Positions 7,484 to 16,330 of a DNA stretch of 60,371 nucleotides are shown in pieces. The position numbers and the translations under genes were made by a program. Source of the stretch: Novosphingobium album (ex Hu et al. 2023) (GTDB lineage: Bacteria > Pseudomonadota > Alphaproteobacteria > Sphingomonadales > Sphingomonadaceae); the NCBI RefSeq assembly GCF_022832385.1, contig NZ_JALHLE010000043.1, positions 1 through 60,371 of the forward strand. Reading direction: 5' to 3'. The notes beneath the pieces are model-generated. The model worked only from the letters and a program-made list of their open reading frames with translations, had not been told where the DNA came from and searched no databases. Numbering within the stretch: the first letter of the stretch is position 1; each line of letters starts with the position of its first letter.

Positions 7484-9898
7484 TCAGCCGCGCAGGACGG
7501 CCCCGAGCTTGGCGGCAGCGGCGGTCACCTTCCCGGTGATGGCCTTCAGGTCTTCTTCCTTATAGCTCTTTTCGAGCGGCTGGAGTGTGACTTCAAGTGC
7601 CAGCGACTTCTGCCCTTCCGGAACGCCCTGGCCGCGGAAGTCATCGAACAGGCGGGCCGCGACGATGTTCGCCTTGTCCGCGCCCTGCACAACGCGCACC
7701 AGATCGCCAGCCGGCAAGTCCGCCGGCACGAGGAAGGCATAGTCGCGCGTAACCGCCTGCAATGCCGGCGGGGCATAGGATACACGAGCGAACGCGGCAG
7801 CGCCCTTCTTGCCGGGGATGGCGTCGAGATAGATTTCGGCCATGGCGACCGGGCCATCGATGTCGAACTGCTTCGCCGCTGTGGGATGCAGCATACCGAA
7901 GCGCGCGAGCACGTTCTTGGGGCCAAGGCGCAACGTGCCCGACTGGCCGGGGTGGAATTGCGGGCCAGCTTCGCCCATCACCTGCAGCTTGTCGGCGGGC
8001 GCGCCCGCCTCGGCCAGCAGCGCTAGTGCTTCGGCCTTGGCGTCATAGGCGTCGAATGCAACAGCCTTGCCGCTCGCCCAGCCGCGCGAGGCCTTTTCAC
8101 CCGCAAGGACCACGCCCAACGCCATGCGTTCATCGCTCGCCCCGGCGTTGCCGCGGAAATAGCGGCGGCCGAGTTCGAACAGCCGCAACGAGGAAGCGCC
8201 GCGATCGAGATTGCGCTTCGCTGCAGAGAGCAGGCCCGGCAGCAGCGAGGGCCGCATGACCTTCATGTCCTCGCTGATCGGGTTGGAGAGCGTCCACAGG
8301 CCGCCGTTGCCGTCCGCGAAGGCATCGGCTTCCGCCTGCGGCAGGAACGACCAGGTGACAGCCTCCTGCAGCCCGCGCGAAGCGGCCGCGCGGCGAACGC
8401 GCCGCTCCTGCTTCTGCGCCGGAGTGGCGGTCGGCCGGGCGACACCATCGGCCCGCGGCAGAGCCACGCTCTCGACCTTGTCGAGGCCGTGGATGCGGAC
8501 GACTTCCTCGACGAGATCAGGCGCACCATCGACGTCGGGACGCCAGCCGGGCACAGTAACGGCCCAGGCGTTTTCGTACCCGGCCTGCTCGGCGACCACC
8601 ACGAAACCCAGCGATTCGAGAATGCGCTGTTGCTCGTCGAGCGGGATCGAAATGCCGCCCAGCTTCTCGGTCAGGGCCGGATCGAAATGGACGATCTTCG
8701 GTGTGGTGGGTGCGGCACCCGCACGCACGACCTCCGAGGCCTCACCGCCACACAGCGTCTGGATCAGCTTGGTCAGGTGCGCGAGGCCCTGATCGAGGAA
8801 GTTGGGATCGATGCCGCGCTCGAAACGCGCACGCGCATCGGAGGTCAGATTGAGCTTGCGGCCGGTCTTGGCAATCCTCTCGGGATCGAAATAGGCGATT
8901 TCGAGCAGGATGTCGGTGGTCTCGTCCCCGCAGCCCGAATGCTCGCCGCCCATGATGCCGGCAATGTCGTGAACACCGTTGTCGTCGGCGATCACGGTCA
9001 TGTCCGCATCGAGCGTGTATTCCTTTTCGTTAAGCGCCAGCACGGTCTCGCCCTGCTTCGCGCGGCGCGCGAAGACCGCGCCGCTCAGCTTGGCCAGATC
9101 ATAGGCATGAGCCGGGCGGCCATAGGCCAGCATCAGGTAGTTCGTCGCATCGACCAGCGCCGAGATCGGCCGCTGTCCCGCGGACTTGAGCCGGTCCTGC
9201 AGCCACTGCGGCGAAGGGCCATTCTTTACGCCCCGGATGACCCGACCATAGAAAGCCGGGCAGCCTTCCGCATCATCGGTGCGAATGTCCACCGGGCACG
9301 GGAAATCACCGGCGAGATCGAGCTCCTGAATGGGTTTCAGGGTGCCGAGCCCCGCCGCTGCCAGGTCGCGGGCAATGCCATAGAGGCCCATGCAATCCGG
9401 ACGGTTCGGCGTGATCGCCACCTCGATCACCGGATCGGCGCCATGGTACTCGGCAAAGGCGGTGCCGACCGGCGCATCCGCGGGAAGCTCGATGATGCCA
9501 TCGTGGTCATCGCCAAGTTCGAGCTCGCGCGTGGAGCACATCATGCCGTTCGATTCGACCCCGCGCACGGCGGCGACCTTCAGCACCATGCCGTTCGCCG
9601 GAACCGTAGCGCCCGGAAGGCCGAGCACACCGACGAGGCCCGCGCGGGCATTGGGCGCGCCGCAGACCACCTGCAGCGGCTGGCCATCCCCGGTATCGAC
9701 AGTCAGCACCTGCAGCTTGTCCGCGTCGGGGTGGCGCGCGGCGGTTAGGACTTTCGCGACGCGGAAACCGGCCAGCTTGGCGGACGGGTCCTCGATGCCT
9801 TCGACTTCAAGGCCGATGGCATTGAGCTTGGCGGCAACCTCTTCGACCGTCGCTTCGGTTTCGAGGTACTGCTTGAGCCAGGAGAGCGAGAATTTCAT
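7484..9898 (-). CDS. pheT: Phenylalanyl-tRNA synthetase beta subunit
   Basis: 804 residues, the normal length for bacterial PheT. It starts MKFSLSWLKQYLETEATVEEV, followed by the EMAP/tRNA-binding OB fold (about 40-150, with VCGAPNARAG and GMMCSTRELELGDDHDGI). B3/B4 and B5 domains follow, and the C-terminal anticodon-binding FDX-ACB domain ends LEKSYKEEDLKAITGKVTAAAAKLGAVLRG. It forms the alpha2-beta2 enzyme with PheS and edits mischarged Tyr. It is co-directional with pheS, with 30 bp between them. Confidence 0.97.
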   Translation of the reverse strand: MKFSLSWLKQYLETEATVEEVAAKLNAIGLEVEGIEDPSAKLAGFRVAKVLTAARHPDADKLQVLTVDTGDGQPLQVVCGAPNARAGLVGVLGLPGATVPANGMVLKVAAVRGVESNGMMCSTRELELGDDHDGIIELPADAPVGTAFAEYHGADPVIEVAITPNRPDCMGLYGIARDLAAAGLGTLKPIQELDLAGDFPCPVDIRTDDAEGCPAFYGRVIRGVKNGPSPQWLQDRLKSAGQRPISALVDATNYLMLAYGRPAHAYDLAKLSGAVFARRAKQGETVLALNEKEYTLDADMTVIADDNGVHDIAGIMGGEHSGCGDETTDILLEIAYFDPERIAKTGRKLNLTSDARARFERGIDPNFLDQGLAHLTKLIQTLCGGEASEVVRAGAAPTTPKIVHFDPALTEKLGGISIPLDEQQRILESLGFVVVAEQAGYENAWAVTVPGWRPDVDGAPDLVEEVVRIHGLDKVESVALPRADGVARPTATPAQKQERRVRRAAASRGLQEAVTWSFLPQAEADAFADGNGGLWTLSNPISEDMKVMRPSLLPGLLSAAKRNLDRGASSLRLFELGRRYFRGNAGASDERMALGVVLAGEKASRGWASGKAVAFDAYDAKAEALALLAEAGAPADKLQVMGEAGPQFHPGQSGTLRLGPKNVLARFGMLHPTAAKQFDIDGPVAMAEIYLDAIPGKKGAAAFARVSYAPPALQAVTRDYAFLVPADLPAGDLVRVVQGADKANIVAARLFDDFRGQGVPEGQKSLALEVTLQPLEKSYKEEDLKAITGKVTAAAAKLGAVLRG

Positions 9899-9928
9899 CG
9901 TTTCTGTTTCCTTCCGCAATCCAGCCGA

Positions 9929-11026
9929 TCAGGCAGGCGTGCCAACGCCGCCCGAAAGGGTCGGCACGTCGAGGGCGGAGAAGCCGTAGTGGGAAAGCCA
10001 GCGCACATCGCCATCGAAAAAGGCGCGCAGGTCGTCCATGCCGTACTTCAGCATGGCGAGGCGATCCACGCCCACGCCGAAGGCGAAGCCCTGCCATTCG
10101 TCGGGATCGAGCCCGCCGGCCTTGATGACATGGCGGTTGACCATGCCGCTGCCGAGCACTTCCATCCAGGCATGGCCGGGCTCGTCGCCCGAACCGCCGA
10201 CCACGCGGCGGCCGCCTTCGTTGGCATAGCCGACGTCCACCTCGACCGAAGGCTCGGTGAAGGGGAAATAGCTGGGGCGCAGGCGCAGGACGATGTCGTC
10301 ACGCTCGAAGAAGGCCTTCAGGAAGGTTTCCAGCGTCCACTTGAGATGGCCGAGGTGAATATGCTTGTCGATCACCAGCGCCTCGACCTGATGGAACATC
10401 GGGGTGTGCGTGGCGTCGCTGTCAGACCGGTAGACGCGGCCCGGCGCGATGATGCGGAGCGGAGCACCTTCGGCGAGCATCGTGCGTATCTGCACCGGCG
10501 AGGTATGCGTACGCAGCACCATCTCGCGCTCCTGCGCATCGCGGTCAGGGAAATAGAACGTGTCGTGCATCGCGCGCGCAGGATGAGTTTCCGGCATGTT
10601 GAGCGCGGTGAAGTTGTGCCAGTCGTCCTCGATCTCAGGACCGGTCGCAACGGCAAAGCCCATGTCGGCGAAGATCTCGGCCAGTTCGTCCATCACCTGC
10701 GAAACCGGATGCACGGTGCCCCGCGGCGTTTCCGGCGCGGGGAGCGACAGGTCGATGGTTTCGGAGGCCAGCTTCGCTTCCAGCACGGCCGCCTCAAGCG
10801 TTGCCTTGCGGCTGGCCAGCGCTTCGGTCACGCTTTCACGCAGCCCGTGGATCTTCGGGCCTTCAACCGTCCGTTCTTCCGGGGTCAGCTTGCCCAGCGT
10901 CTTGAGCAGGCCCGAGATCGATCCCTGCTTGCCCAGAAACTCGACCCGCAGCGCTTCGAGAGCTTCAAGATCCGTGGCGCCAGCGATGCGCGAGAGCGCT
11001 TCCTGGCCGGTTGCTGCGTAGTCCAC
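9929..11026 (-). CDS. pheS: Phenylalanyl-tRNA synthetase alpha subunit
   Basis: 365 residues. An N-terminal coiled-coil region (LEALRVEFLGKQGSISGLLKTLG) is followed by the class II catalytic core: PARAMHDTFYFPD, LRTHTSPVQIRTM (motif 2 region), FHQVEALVIDKHIHLGHLK, FPFTEPSVEVDV, and motif 3 in GFAFGVGVDRLAMLKYGMDDLR. The start is GTG at 11026 with no strong ribosome site. It activates phenylalanine and charges tRNA-Phe in the PheST tetramer. Confidence 0.97.
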   Translation of the reverse strand: MDYAATGQEALSRIAGATDLEALEALRVEFLGKQGSISGLLKTLGKLTPEERTVEGPKIHGLRESVTEALASRKATLEAAVLEAKLASETIDLSLPAPETPRGTVHPVSQVMDELAEIFADMGFAVATGPEIEDDWHNFTALNMPETHPARAMHDTFYFPDRDAQEREMVLRTHTSPVQIRTMLAEGAPLRIIAPGRVYRSDSDATHTPMFHQVEALVIDKHIHLGHLKWTLETFLKAFFERDDIVLRLRPSYFPFTEPSVEVDVGYANEGGRRVVGGSGDEPGHAWMEVLGSGMVNRHVIKAGGLDPDEWQGFAFGVGVDRLAMLKYGMDDLRAFFDGDVRWLSHYGFSALDVPTLSGGVGTPA

Positions 11027-11108
11027 TGGTTGTCTGCCTGGCTGTTGCTGGAACGGGAAGCGCGCTCCTTAGGGTGACTGACAGCGAATCGCAACGCCGG
11101 GGACAGGC

Positions 11109-11981
11109 TCAGATCGGCACGGAATTCATAACTTCCGAATTTCCATTGCCGCGAAGGCGCTCGCGCATGAGCAGGTCCATGACCGGCTTGTCGAGCGCTG
11201 CATACTCACGCGGTGTCATGCCCATGAAGGCGCGGAAGTCGCGCACGAACTGGGCCTGATCGTGATAACCCTGGTCCATCGCCCCGACCCAGCGCCGCGC
11301 CGGGTTGCTCGCATAGTGCTCCAGACTGCGCAGAAACCTGTGGCGGCGGACAAGCATCTTGGGCGTGAAGCCGAAGATGGCCCGGCAAGCCCGTTCCAGA
11401 GTACGCTGTTTGCATCCGGCCCGCTCTGCCATCTCTGCCGCCGTACGGACGTCAGGGTCGGCCAGAGCGGCTTCGACACTCGCCACAAGATGAGCATGGA
11501 GCACGGACTGCTTCGGCAGAGCCTCCAGAAAAGCCATGAACCGGTCGAACTGCAATCCCGGAAGCGCGTCATCCGCCGCGAGCAAATCATACAGCGGACG
11601 AAAGCGCGCGAACGTCTCATCGGTATCGCCATCGGCGATTCTGTCAGCATAGGCATCCGCCGGAACGCCTGTCAGCGCCGCCCAGCCGAGCGGCCTCAGC
11701 CGTATCCCCCACTGCCGCCCGGTTCCCATCGAAAAGCCCAATTGCCGGGTACGGGGGCCAGCCACCACAAAACGGGACTCTACGGTTTGCGCGCCCTGGT
11801 CCATTTCGGCATGCCAGAGCGAACCGTATTGAAAACGCAAACTGCCCCATGCCGGAAACAGGATGTCATGCAGCCGGTCCGAACCAGCCTGCTGGAAATC
11901 GCAGTAGAACACAGCACCGATGTAGGGCGCCAGATTTTCGGGCACCGGACAGTACTGGATCATGACGTGGCCAGTTGCCAT
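11109..11981 (-). CDS. AraC-family transcriptional regulator
   Basis: 290 residues from the ATG at 11981, which is preceded by GAAGGGG at proper spacing. The N-terminal part (IQYCPVPENLAPYIGAVFYCDF and onward) resembles the sensor domain often found in front of AraC HTH modules (DUF6597 type). The C-terminal part has two helix-turn-helix units: AEMAERAGCKQRTLERACRAIFGFTPKMLVRRHR and DQAQFVRDFRAFMGMTPREY. The effector and targets are unknown. It sits downstream of rplT past a terminator, and a related regulator is encoded at 14266-15210. Confidence 0.85.
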   Translation of the reverse strand: MATGHVMIQYCPVPENLAPYIGAVFYCDFQQAGSDRLHDILFPAWGSLRFQYGSLWHAEMDQGAQTVESRFVVAGPRTRQLGFSMGTGRQWGIRLRPLGWAALTGVPADAYADRIADGDTDETFARFRPLYDLLAADDALPGLQFDRFMAFLEALPKQSVLHAHLVASVEAALADPDVRTAAEMAERAGCKQRTLERACRAIFGFTPKMLVRRHRFLRSLEHYASNPARRWVGAMDQGYHDQAQFVRDFRAFMGMTPREYAALDKPVMDLLMRERLRGNGNSEVMNSVPI

Positions 11982-12060
11982 GCAGCCCCTTCCCACCTTC
12001 CTACTCCGGCAATGTGATCCCGCAGCAGCCGGCATGCAAGATGCGCGCACGCGAACAAAT

Positions 12061-12091
12061 GAAAAGGCGCGGGGATTGCTCCCCGCGCCCT
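12061..12091 (-). terminator. Intrinsic terminator of rpmI-rplT
   Basis: Exact 10-bp arms GGCGCGGGGA (12066-12075) and TCCCCGCGCC (12080-12089) flank a 4-nt loop. On the minus strand the hairpin is followed by TTTTC. The A/T tracts are symmetrical, so it may act on both strands. Confidence 0.85.
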
Positions 12092-12138
12092 TTTCAATTC
12101 TTGCGGCTCCGGGCGATCCCTGGAACCATGCCACCGGC

Positions 12139-12498
12139 TCAGGCCGGAAGCGCGGCCTTCGCCTGCGCGATGACGGCGGTGAACACGGCACCTTCGTTCA
12201 TCGCGAGATCGGCCATCGCCTTGCGGTCGAGCTCGATACCGGCGAGCTTAACGCCGTGCATGAACTGCGAGTAGGTGAGGCCTTCGTTGCGGACCGCAGC
12301 GTTGATGCGCTGGATCCACAGGGCACGGAAGTTCCGCTTCTTAACCTTGCGGTCGCGATAGGCGTACTGGCCGGCCTTTTCGACGGCCTGACGGGCGACG
12401 CGGATCGTGTTCTTGCGGCGGCCGCGGTAGCCCTTGGCCTGGTCCAGAATACGCTTGTGCTTGGCGCGGGTGGTTACACCCCTCTTGATACGGCTCAT
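12139..12498 (-). CDS. rplT: 50S ribosomal protein L20
   Basis: 119 residues: MSRIKRGVTTRAKHKRILDQAKGYRGRRK, then FRALWIQRINAAVRNEGLTYSQFMHGL-type signature (here FMHGVKLAGIELDRKAMADLA). A core 23S rRNA-binding and assembly protein. GAGGAG, overlapping the rpmI stop, lies 9 nt before the ATG. In many bacteria L20 autoregulates the operon; no such site was identified here. Confidence 0.98.
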   Translation of the reverse strand: MSRIKRGVTTRAKHKRILDQAKGYRGRRKNTIRVARQAVEKAGQYAYRDRKVKKRNFRALWIQRINAAVRNEGLTYSQFMHGVKLAGIELDRKAMADLAMNEGAVFTAVIAQAKAALPA

Positions 12499-12511
12499 CG
12501 GTCAGTACTCC

Positions 12512-12715
12512 TCAGTTGAGCCCGTAGGGCGCCCACTTCTTGATCGTCTTGGCATCGGCGTCGGAAATGACTTCGGTGCCGCGATTCTGGCGGATGTACT
12601 TGCCGTTATGGCTGATCAGGCGGTGGCGCTTGCCGGCAACGCCGTGCTTCACCTTGCCGGTGGCGGTGATCTTGAAGCGCTTCTTCACACCGCTCTTGGT
12701 CTTCAACTTGGGCAT
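12512..12715 (-). CDS. rpmI: 50S ribosomal protein L35
   Basis: 67 residues: MPKLKTKSGVKKRFKITATGKVKHGVAGKRHRLISHNGKYIRQNRGTEVI. Small, very basic and typical of L35. GGAGACGAAA precedes the ATG. infC, often the first gene of this operon, is not upstream here. Confidence 0.98.
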   Translation of the reverse strand: MPKLKTKSGVKKRFKITATGKVKHGVAGKRHRLISHNGKYIRQNRGTEVISDADAKTIKKWAPYGLN

Positions 12716-12876
12716 TTTCGTCTCCTGTTCAGGGACACGTCCCGCCGGCCCTGGCAGCCCTTTTCGCCAGGCCGACCCGCGAATCTCTTTTTCGAAAGAC
12801 TCAAGTCGTGTCGATTGAAGGGCGGCCCTTTAGTGCGGGAACGGCTGAAACGCAAGAGTGCAGCGCCCCCGGGGGC

Positions 12877-13314
12877 TCAGGTCCCGTCGCGCGGGCTTGA
12901 AAAGGCCCGGCGGCGGGTCTGCAACAACCACCCTGCAAAATCACCGCAGCCGATAGCCGGTGCCTCTGGCGGCAAGGCAATGCGCCACAGGTATACTTGC
13001 GCCGGGACCAGTCCTGCACGGCCCGTTCGCACGGGCAGGCAGGTGCGGCGGTACTCCTGCCCCTCGTAACGGTCCAGCCGGGCCAGATCACCCGGCGCCA
13101 GCCTGAGTTCGCACAATGTGCCCTGCACGCGCGCACCCGACTTCGCCGGGACCAGTGCCGGGAACCAACCATTGCCGCCTTGCACCGCGAAGAGGCGACC
13201 GGGTACGCTGGCCGCTTCGGCCTTAACCAGCCGCGCCTCGATCCAGCGGGCCATGCGCGTTCCCGCCTGTGGCTGCAGAGTACCGTAGACGAACAGGCGC
13301 AACCGGCCGCTCAA
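12877..13314 (-). CDS. Gamma-glutamylcyclotransferase (GGCT/AIG2)-like protein
   Basis: About 145 residues. The motif FVYGTLQPQAG is the substrate-loop signature of the GGCT fold, and LARLDRYEGQEYRR contains the conserved catalytic-type Glu. The likely start is the TTG at 13314, which overlaps the hisN stop (TTGA), indicating translational coupling; upstream in-frame starts would run inside hisN. GGCT-like enzymes cyclise gamma-glutamyl amines or amides to 5-oxoproline, but the substrate is not predictable. The C-terminus (CGDFAGWLLQTRRRAF) is somewhat basic. Confidence 0.75.
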   Translation of the reverse strand: MSGRLRLFVYGTLQPQAGTRMARWIEARLVKAEAASVPGRLFAVQGGNGWFPALVPAKSGARVQGTLCELRLAPGDLARLDRYEGQEYRRTCLPVRTGRAGLVPAQVYLWRIALPPEAPAIGCGDFAGWLLQTRRRAFSSPRDGT

Positions 13315-14093
13315 TGATGGCAGGCCAGCGCCTCGATAACGTCCTCCATCCGCGCCGGATCGCCGATCGCCAGCACATGGCCCTCCGATTCGGCGTGGAG
13401 CGGATCGCCGTTCCAGTCGCACATCGTCCCCCCTGCCCCTTCAACGACGGGCACCAGCGCAGCCCAGTCGTGGAGCTTGAGACCGGCCTCGCAAACGACG
13501 TCGATCTGTCCGCTCGCCAGCAGACCATAATTATAGCAGTCGCCGCCCATCATCATCCGGCGGTGGTCTGTCCGGGCGGCCAGTGCCATGAAATGCTGGC
13601 CCTGATGATCGTCGAAATAGTGTGGCCCGGTCGTCGCCAGCATGGCTTGAGACAATTCCCGGCACGCACGGGTGCGCACGGGCTTGCCGTTGAACGTGGT
13701 TGGCTGGCCACTTGCCCCGATCCAGCGCTCGCCCAGAATCGGCTGATCGATGATGCCCAGCACCGGCCAGCCGTCGACCAGCAAGGAGATCAGCGTGCCA
13801 AAAATCGGACGCCCGGCGATGAACGAGACGGTCCCGTCGATCGGATCAAGCACCCATGTCCGGTTGGAAGTGCCCGTTTCGGTTCCGAACTCTTCGCCGA
13901 TGATCGCATCCTGCGGCACTTCTGCCTTGAGAATGCGCCGCATGGCTTCTTCCGCCGACCGGTCGGCTATCGTCACCGGTGAGGCATCGGCCTTGCGCTC
14001 GGCATCCAGGCCGCTGCGGAAATGGGGACGGATGGCGTTTCCGGCTGCCTCGGCAAGCCTCACGGCGAGAACGATGTCGTGTTCGATCTTCAT
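13311..14093 (-). CDS. hisN: Inositol-monophosphatase-family histidinol-phosphatase
   Basis: 260 residues from the ATG at 14093. The metal-binding motifs are GEEFG (Glu near 69), WVLDPIDGTVSFI (Asp-Pro-x-Asp-Gly-Thr) and LKLHDWAALVPVVEGAGG (WDxAA-type, here HDWAAL). The GGDCYNYGLLASGQIDVV segment is typical of the HisN branch that dephosphorylates L-histidinol phosphate in actinobacteria and alphaproteobacteria. There are no other his genes nearby, so general sugar/inositol phosphate phosphatase remains possible. The stop overlaps the downstream GGCT-like start. Confidence 0.82.
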   Translation of the reverse strand: MKIEHDIVLAVRLAEAAGNAIRPHFRSGLDAERKADASPVTIADRSAEEAMRRILKAEVPQDAIIGEEFGTETGTSNRTWVLDPIDGTVSFIAGRPIFGTLISLLVDGWPVLGIIDQPILGERWIGASGQPTTFNGKPVRTRACRELSQAMLATTGPHYFDDHQGQHFMALAARTDHRRMMMGGDCYNYGLLASGQIDVVCEAGLKLHDWAALVPVVEGAGGTMCDWNGDPLHAESEGHVLAIGDPARMEDVIEALACHH

Positions 14094-14265
14094 GCCCGCC
14101 CTGTGCCAATGGGACGCCGCTCCGGTCAAGCCGCCATCTCGCATGCGACACCACTGTAATAATATGGCAGGGCGCAACATCCCTGTGGTAGGTTTTCCCT
14201 CGTTGTGCGGCCGTTTCGCCGGACGTATTGCTCTGATTCGAAGAGAGCGTGGCAAGAGCGGGGGT

Positions 14266-15210
14266 ATGGATCACAGCAAACGCCCGGCAATCGATCCGGC
14301 GATCGCACCGGAACAGGGGGTCACTAAAGACGGGCAGCCTCTGTCATACAATCGCGCACCGGCACCGGATCTGGCGCCATGGATCGCACGCCTGTACGTC
14401 ACGAAAGTCTCGGCGCCTGCCGGCTACACATTATCGTGCGGGCTGTTCAGCGATGCCGCCTTCGTCCGCATCCAGCTTGCCGGAGATTGGACAGCCGAAA
14501 CCGCGACCGGGCACGAAACGTTCGGGCGCGCGGCACTGTTCTTCGGGCCGCAGACGAAACGCATGCCCGTCACGGTCACCGGTAGTTTCATCAGCGTGGG
14601 AATGGGCATGCGGCCTGGCGCCTGCACCGCGTTGCGGGGCCCCAGGCTCGGCGACTTTCTCGACCGGCTGGTCCCGACAACCGCTGTCGCCATGCCTTCC
14701 GACAAAATCCTCTCGATGCTGCCGCCCGACGCCACGCCCGAAGACTGGCTGCACACGCTGGAAGACCTCGTGCGCAAGCGGATCGAACACATGGACGGAG
14801 CCATGCCCGACCCGATTGCCGCCCGCTTCGAGGACATAACCTTCAGGGATCCGGGAATGTCCGTCGGCGAGGCTGCGCAGCTTTGTGAAGTCGAACGCCG
14901 CAAACTCGAGCGCGTGGCCAACCGCGACTTCGGGATGGCGCCCAAGCAGGTCCTGCGCCGGGCCCGTGCCCTCGACATGGCCAGCCATCTGCGGGGCGTC
15001 GCTGATTCGGCGGAGGGCGAGGAGATGGCGCTTCGCTACTACGACGAAAGCCACCTGATCCATGAATTCACCGCACTGTTCGGCATGTCGCCGCGCCAGT
15101 TCGTGAAGTCGCCGCAGCCGATTCTCACCCTGTCACTCGAATCACGCCAAGCCCGCCGGCTGGAAGCGCTCCACCGCATCGCGCCCGGGGAAGCCCGTCC
15201 CTGGGAATAA
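14266..15210 (+). CDS. AraC-family transcriptional regulator
   Basis: 314 residues from the ATG at 14266, divergent from hisN across a 172-bp shared promoter region. The N-terminal 180 residues form a beta-rich sensor-like domain (PAPDLAPWIARLYVTKVSAPAGYTLSCGLFSD). The C-terminus carries the HTH pair: MSVGEAAQLCEVERRKLERVANRDFGMAPKQVLRRARAL and YYDESHLIHEFTALFGMSPRQFVKS. It is a paralogue in layout of the regulator at 11109-11981. An in-frame extension upstream to 13750 overlaps hisN and is not supported. Confidence 0.84.
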   Translation: MDHSKRPAIDPAIAPEQGVTKDGQPLSYNRAPAPDLAPWIARLYVTKVSAPAGYTLSCGLFSDAAFVRIQLAGDWTAETATGHETFGRAALFFGPQTKRMPVTVTGSFISVGMGMRPGACTALRGPRLGDFLDRLVPTTAVAMPSDKILSMLPPDATPEDWLHTLEDLVRKRIEHMDGAMPDPIAARFEDITFRDPGMSVGEAAQLCEVERRKLERVANRDFGMAPKQVLRRARALDMASHLRGVADSAEGEEMALRYYDESHLIHEFTALFGMSPRQFVKSPQPILTLSLESRQARRLEALHRIAPGEARPWE

Positions 15211-15222
15211 GGCGCGAAGACC

Positions 15223-16158
15223 TCAGTCGAACAGACTGGAAACCGAGCTCTCGTCAGCAATACGGCGAATTGCCTCGCCGATCAGCGGCGCGATGGTCAG
15301 CTCCCGGATTCGGTCAGATTCCTTCGCTGCATCGGTGGTCTGGATCGAATCGGTGATTACCAGTTCCTTGAGCGCGGAATTGCTGACGCGCGAGACGGCA
15401 GCGCCGGACAAGACACCGTGCGTGATGTAGGCCGTAACGCTCGAAGCGCCTTCGTCCATCAGCGCCTGCGCGGCGTTGCACAGGGTGCCGCCGGAATCGA
15501 TGATGTCGTCGATCAGGATGCAGGCGCGGCCCTTCACGTCGCCGATGATGTTCATGACTTCCGACTGACCCGGCTTGTCGCGGCGCTTGTCGACGATGGC
15601 CAGCGGAGCATTGTCCAGACGCTTGGCAAGCGCACGGGCGCGGACCACGCCGCCGACGTCGGGCGAGACGACCATCAGCGCCTGATCACCGTAGCGGGCC
15701 TGAATGTCGGCCGCCATGACCGGCGCTGCGAACAGGTTGTCGGTCGGGATGTCGAAGAAGCCCTGGATCTGCCCGGCGTGCAGATCGACCGAGAGCACGC
15801 GGTCAGCGCCGGCCTCGGTCATCAGGTTCGCGACCAGCTTGGCCGAAATCGGCGTACGCGGCCCGGGCTTGCGGTCCTGGCGGGCATATCCGAAGTAGGG
15901 CACCACCGCAGTGATGCGCTTGGCCGAAGCACGGCGCAGCGCGTCGATGCAGATCAGCAGCTCCATCAGGTTATCGTTCGCCGGGTAGCTGGTGGGCTGC
16001 ACCACGAAGACGTCCTCGCCACGCACGTTCTCATGGATCTCGACGAAGATCTCTTCGTCAGCGAAACGGCGGACGCTCGCATCGGTGAGCGGCAGTTCAA
16101 GGTATCCTGCAATGGCGCGGGCGAGCGGCAGGTTGCTGTTGCCGGACATGATCTTCAT
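15223..16158 (-). CDS. prs: Ribose-phosphate pyrophosphokinase
   Basis: 311 residues, starting MKIMSGNSNLPLARAIAGYL behind GAGGGA. The family signature ILIDDIIDSGGTLCNAA is the PRPP-binding loop. PYFGYARQDRK, SVDLHAGQIQGFFDIPTDNL and VVSPDVGGVVRARALAKRL are the ATP and ribose-5-phosphate-binding segments. It makes PRPP for purine, pyrimidine, His, Trp and NAD synthesis. The stop is 13 bp from the convergent AraC gene. Confidence 0.97.
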   Translation of the reverse strand: MKIMSGNSNLPLARAIAGYLELPLTDASVRRFADEEIFVEIHENVRGEDVFVVQPTSYPANDNLMELLICIDALRRASAKRITAVVPYFGYARQDRKPGPRTPISAKLVANLMTEAGADRVLSVDLHAGQIQGFFDIPTDNLFAAPVMAADIQARYGDQALMVVSPDVGGVVRARALAKRLDNAPLAIVDKRRDKPGQSEVMNIIGDVKGRACILIDDIIDSGGTLCNAAQALMDEGASSVTAYITHGVLSGAAVSRVSNSALKELVITDSIQTTDAAKESDRIRELTIAPLIGEAIRRIADESSVSSLFD

Positions 16159-16267
16159 GGCGAATCCCTCAATGCGGCCGAAGGTGCTGGCGCGGTCGCG
16201 CCCGCCTCTAGCCATGCGTCATCCGATTGCAATAGAGCAAGCGCCGTTTTCACCGGCAGGCGATACA

Positions 16268-16306
16268 GCGAAGGCCGGGTCCGTATGGTCCGGACCCGGC
16301 CTTCGC
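16268..16306. terminator. Long hairpin between glpX and prs
   Basis: Perfect 16-bp arms (GCGAAGGCCGGGTCCG at 16268-16283 and its complement at 16291-16306) enclose a 7-nt loop. It lies 24 bp after the glpX stop. No T-run follows on either strand, so it may be an RNA 3'-end stabiliser or a Rho-assisted end rather than a classical terminator. Confidence 0.6.
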
Positions 16307-16330
16307 CGATCTGCAAAGATACGCAAGAGA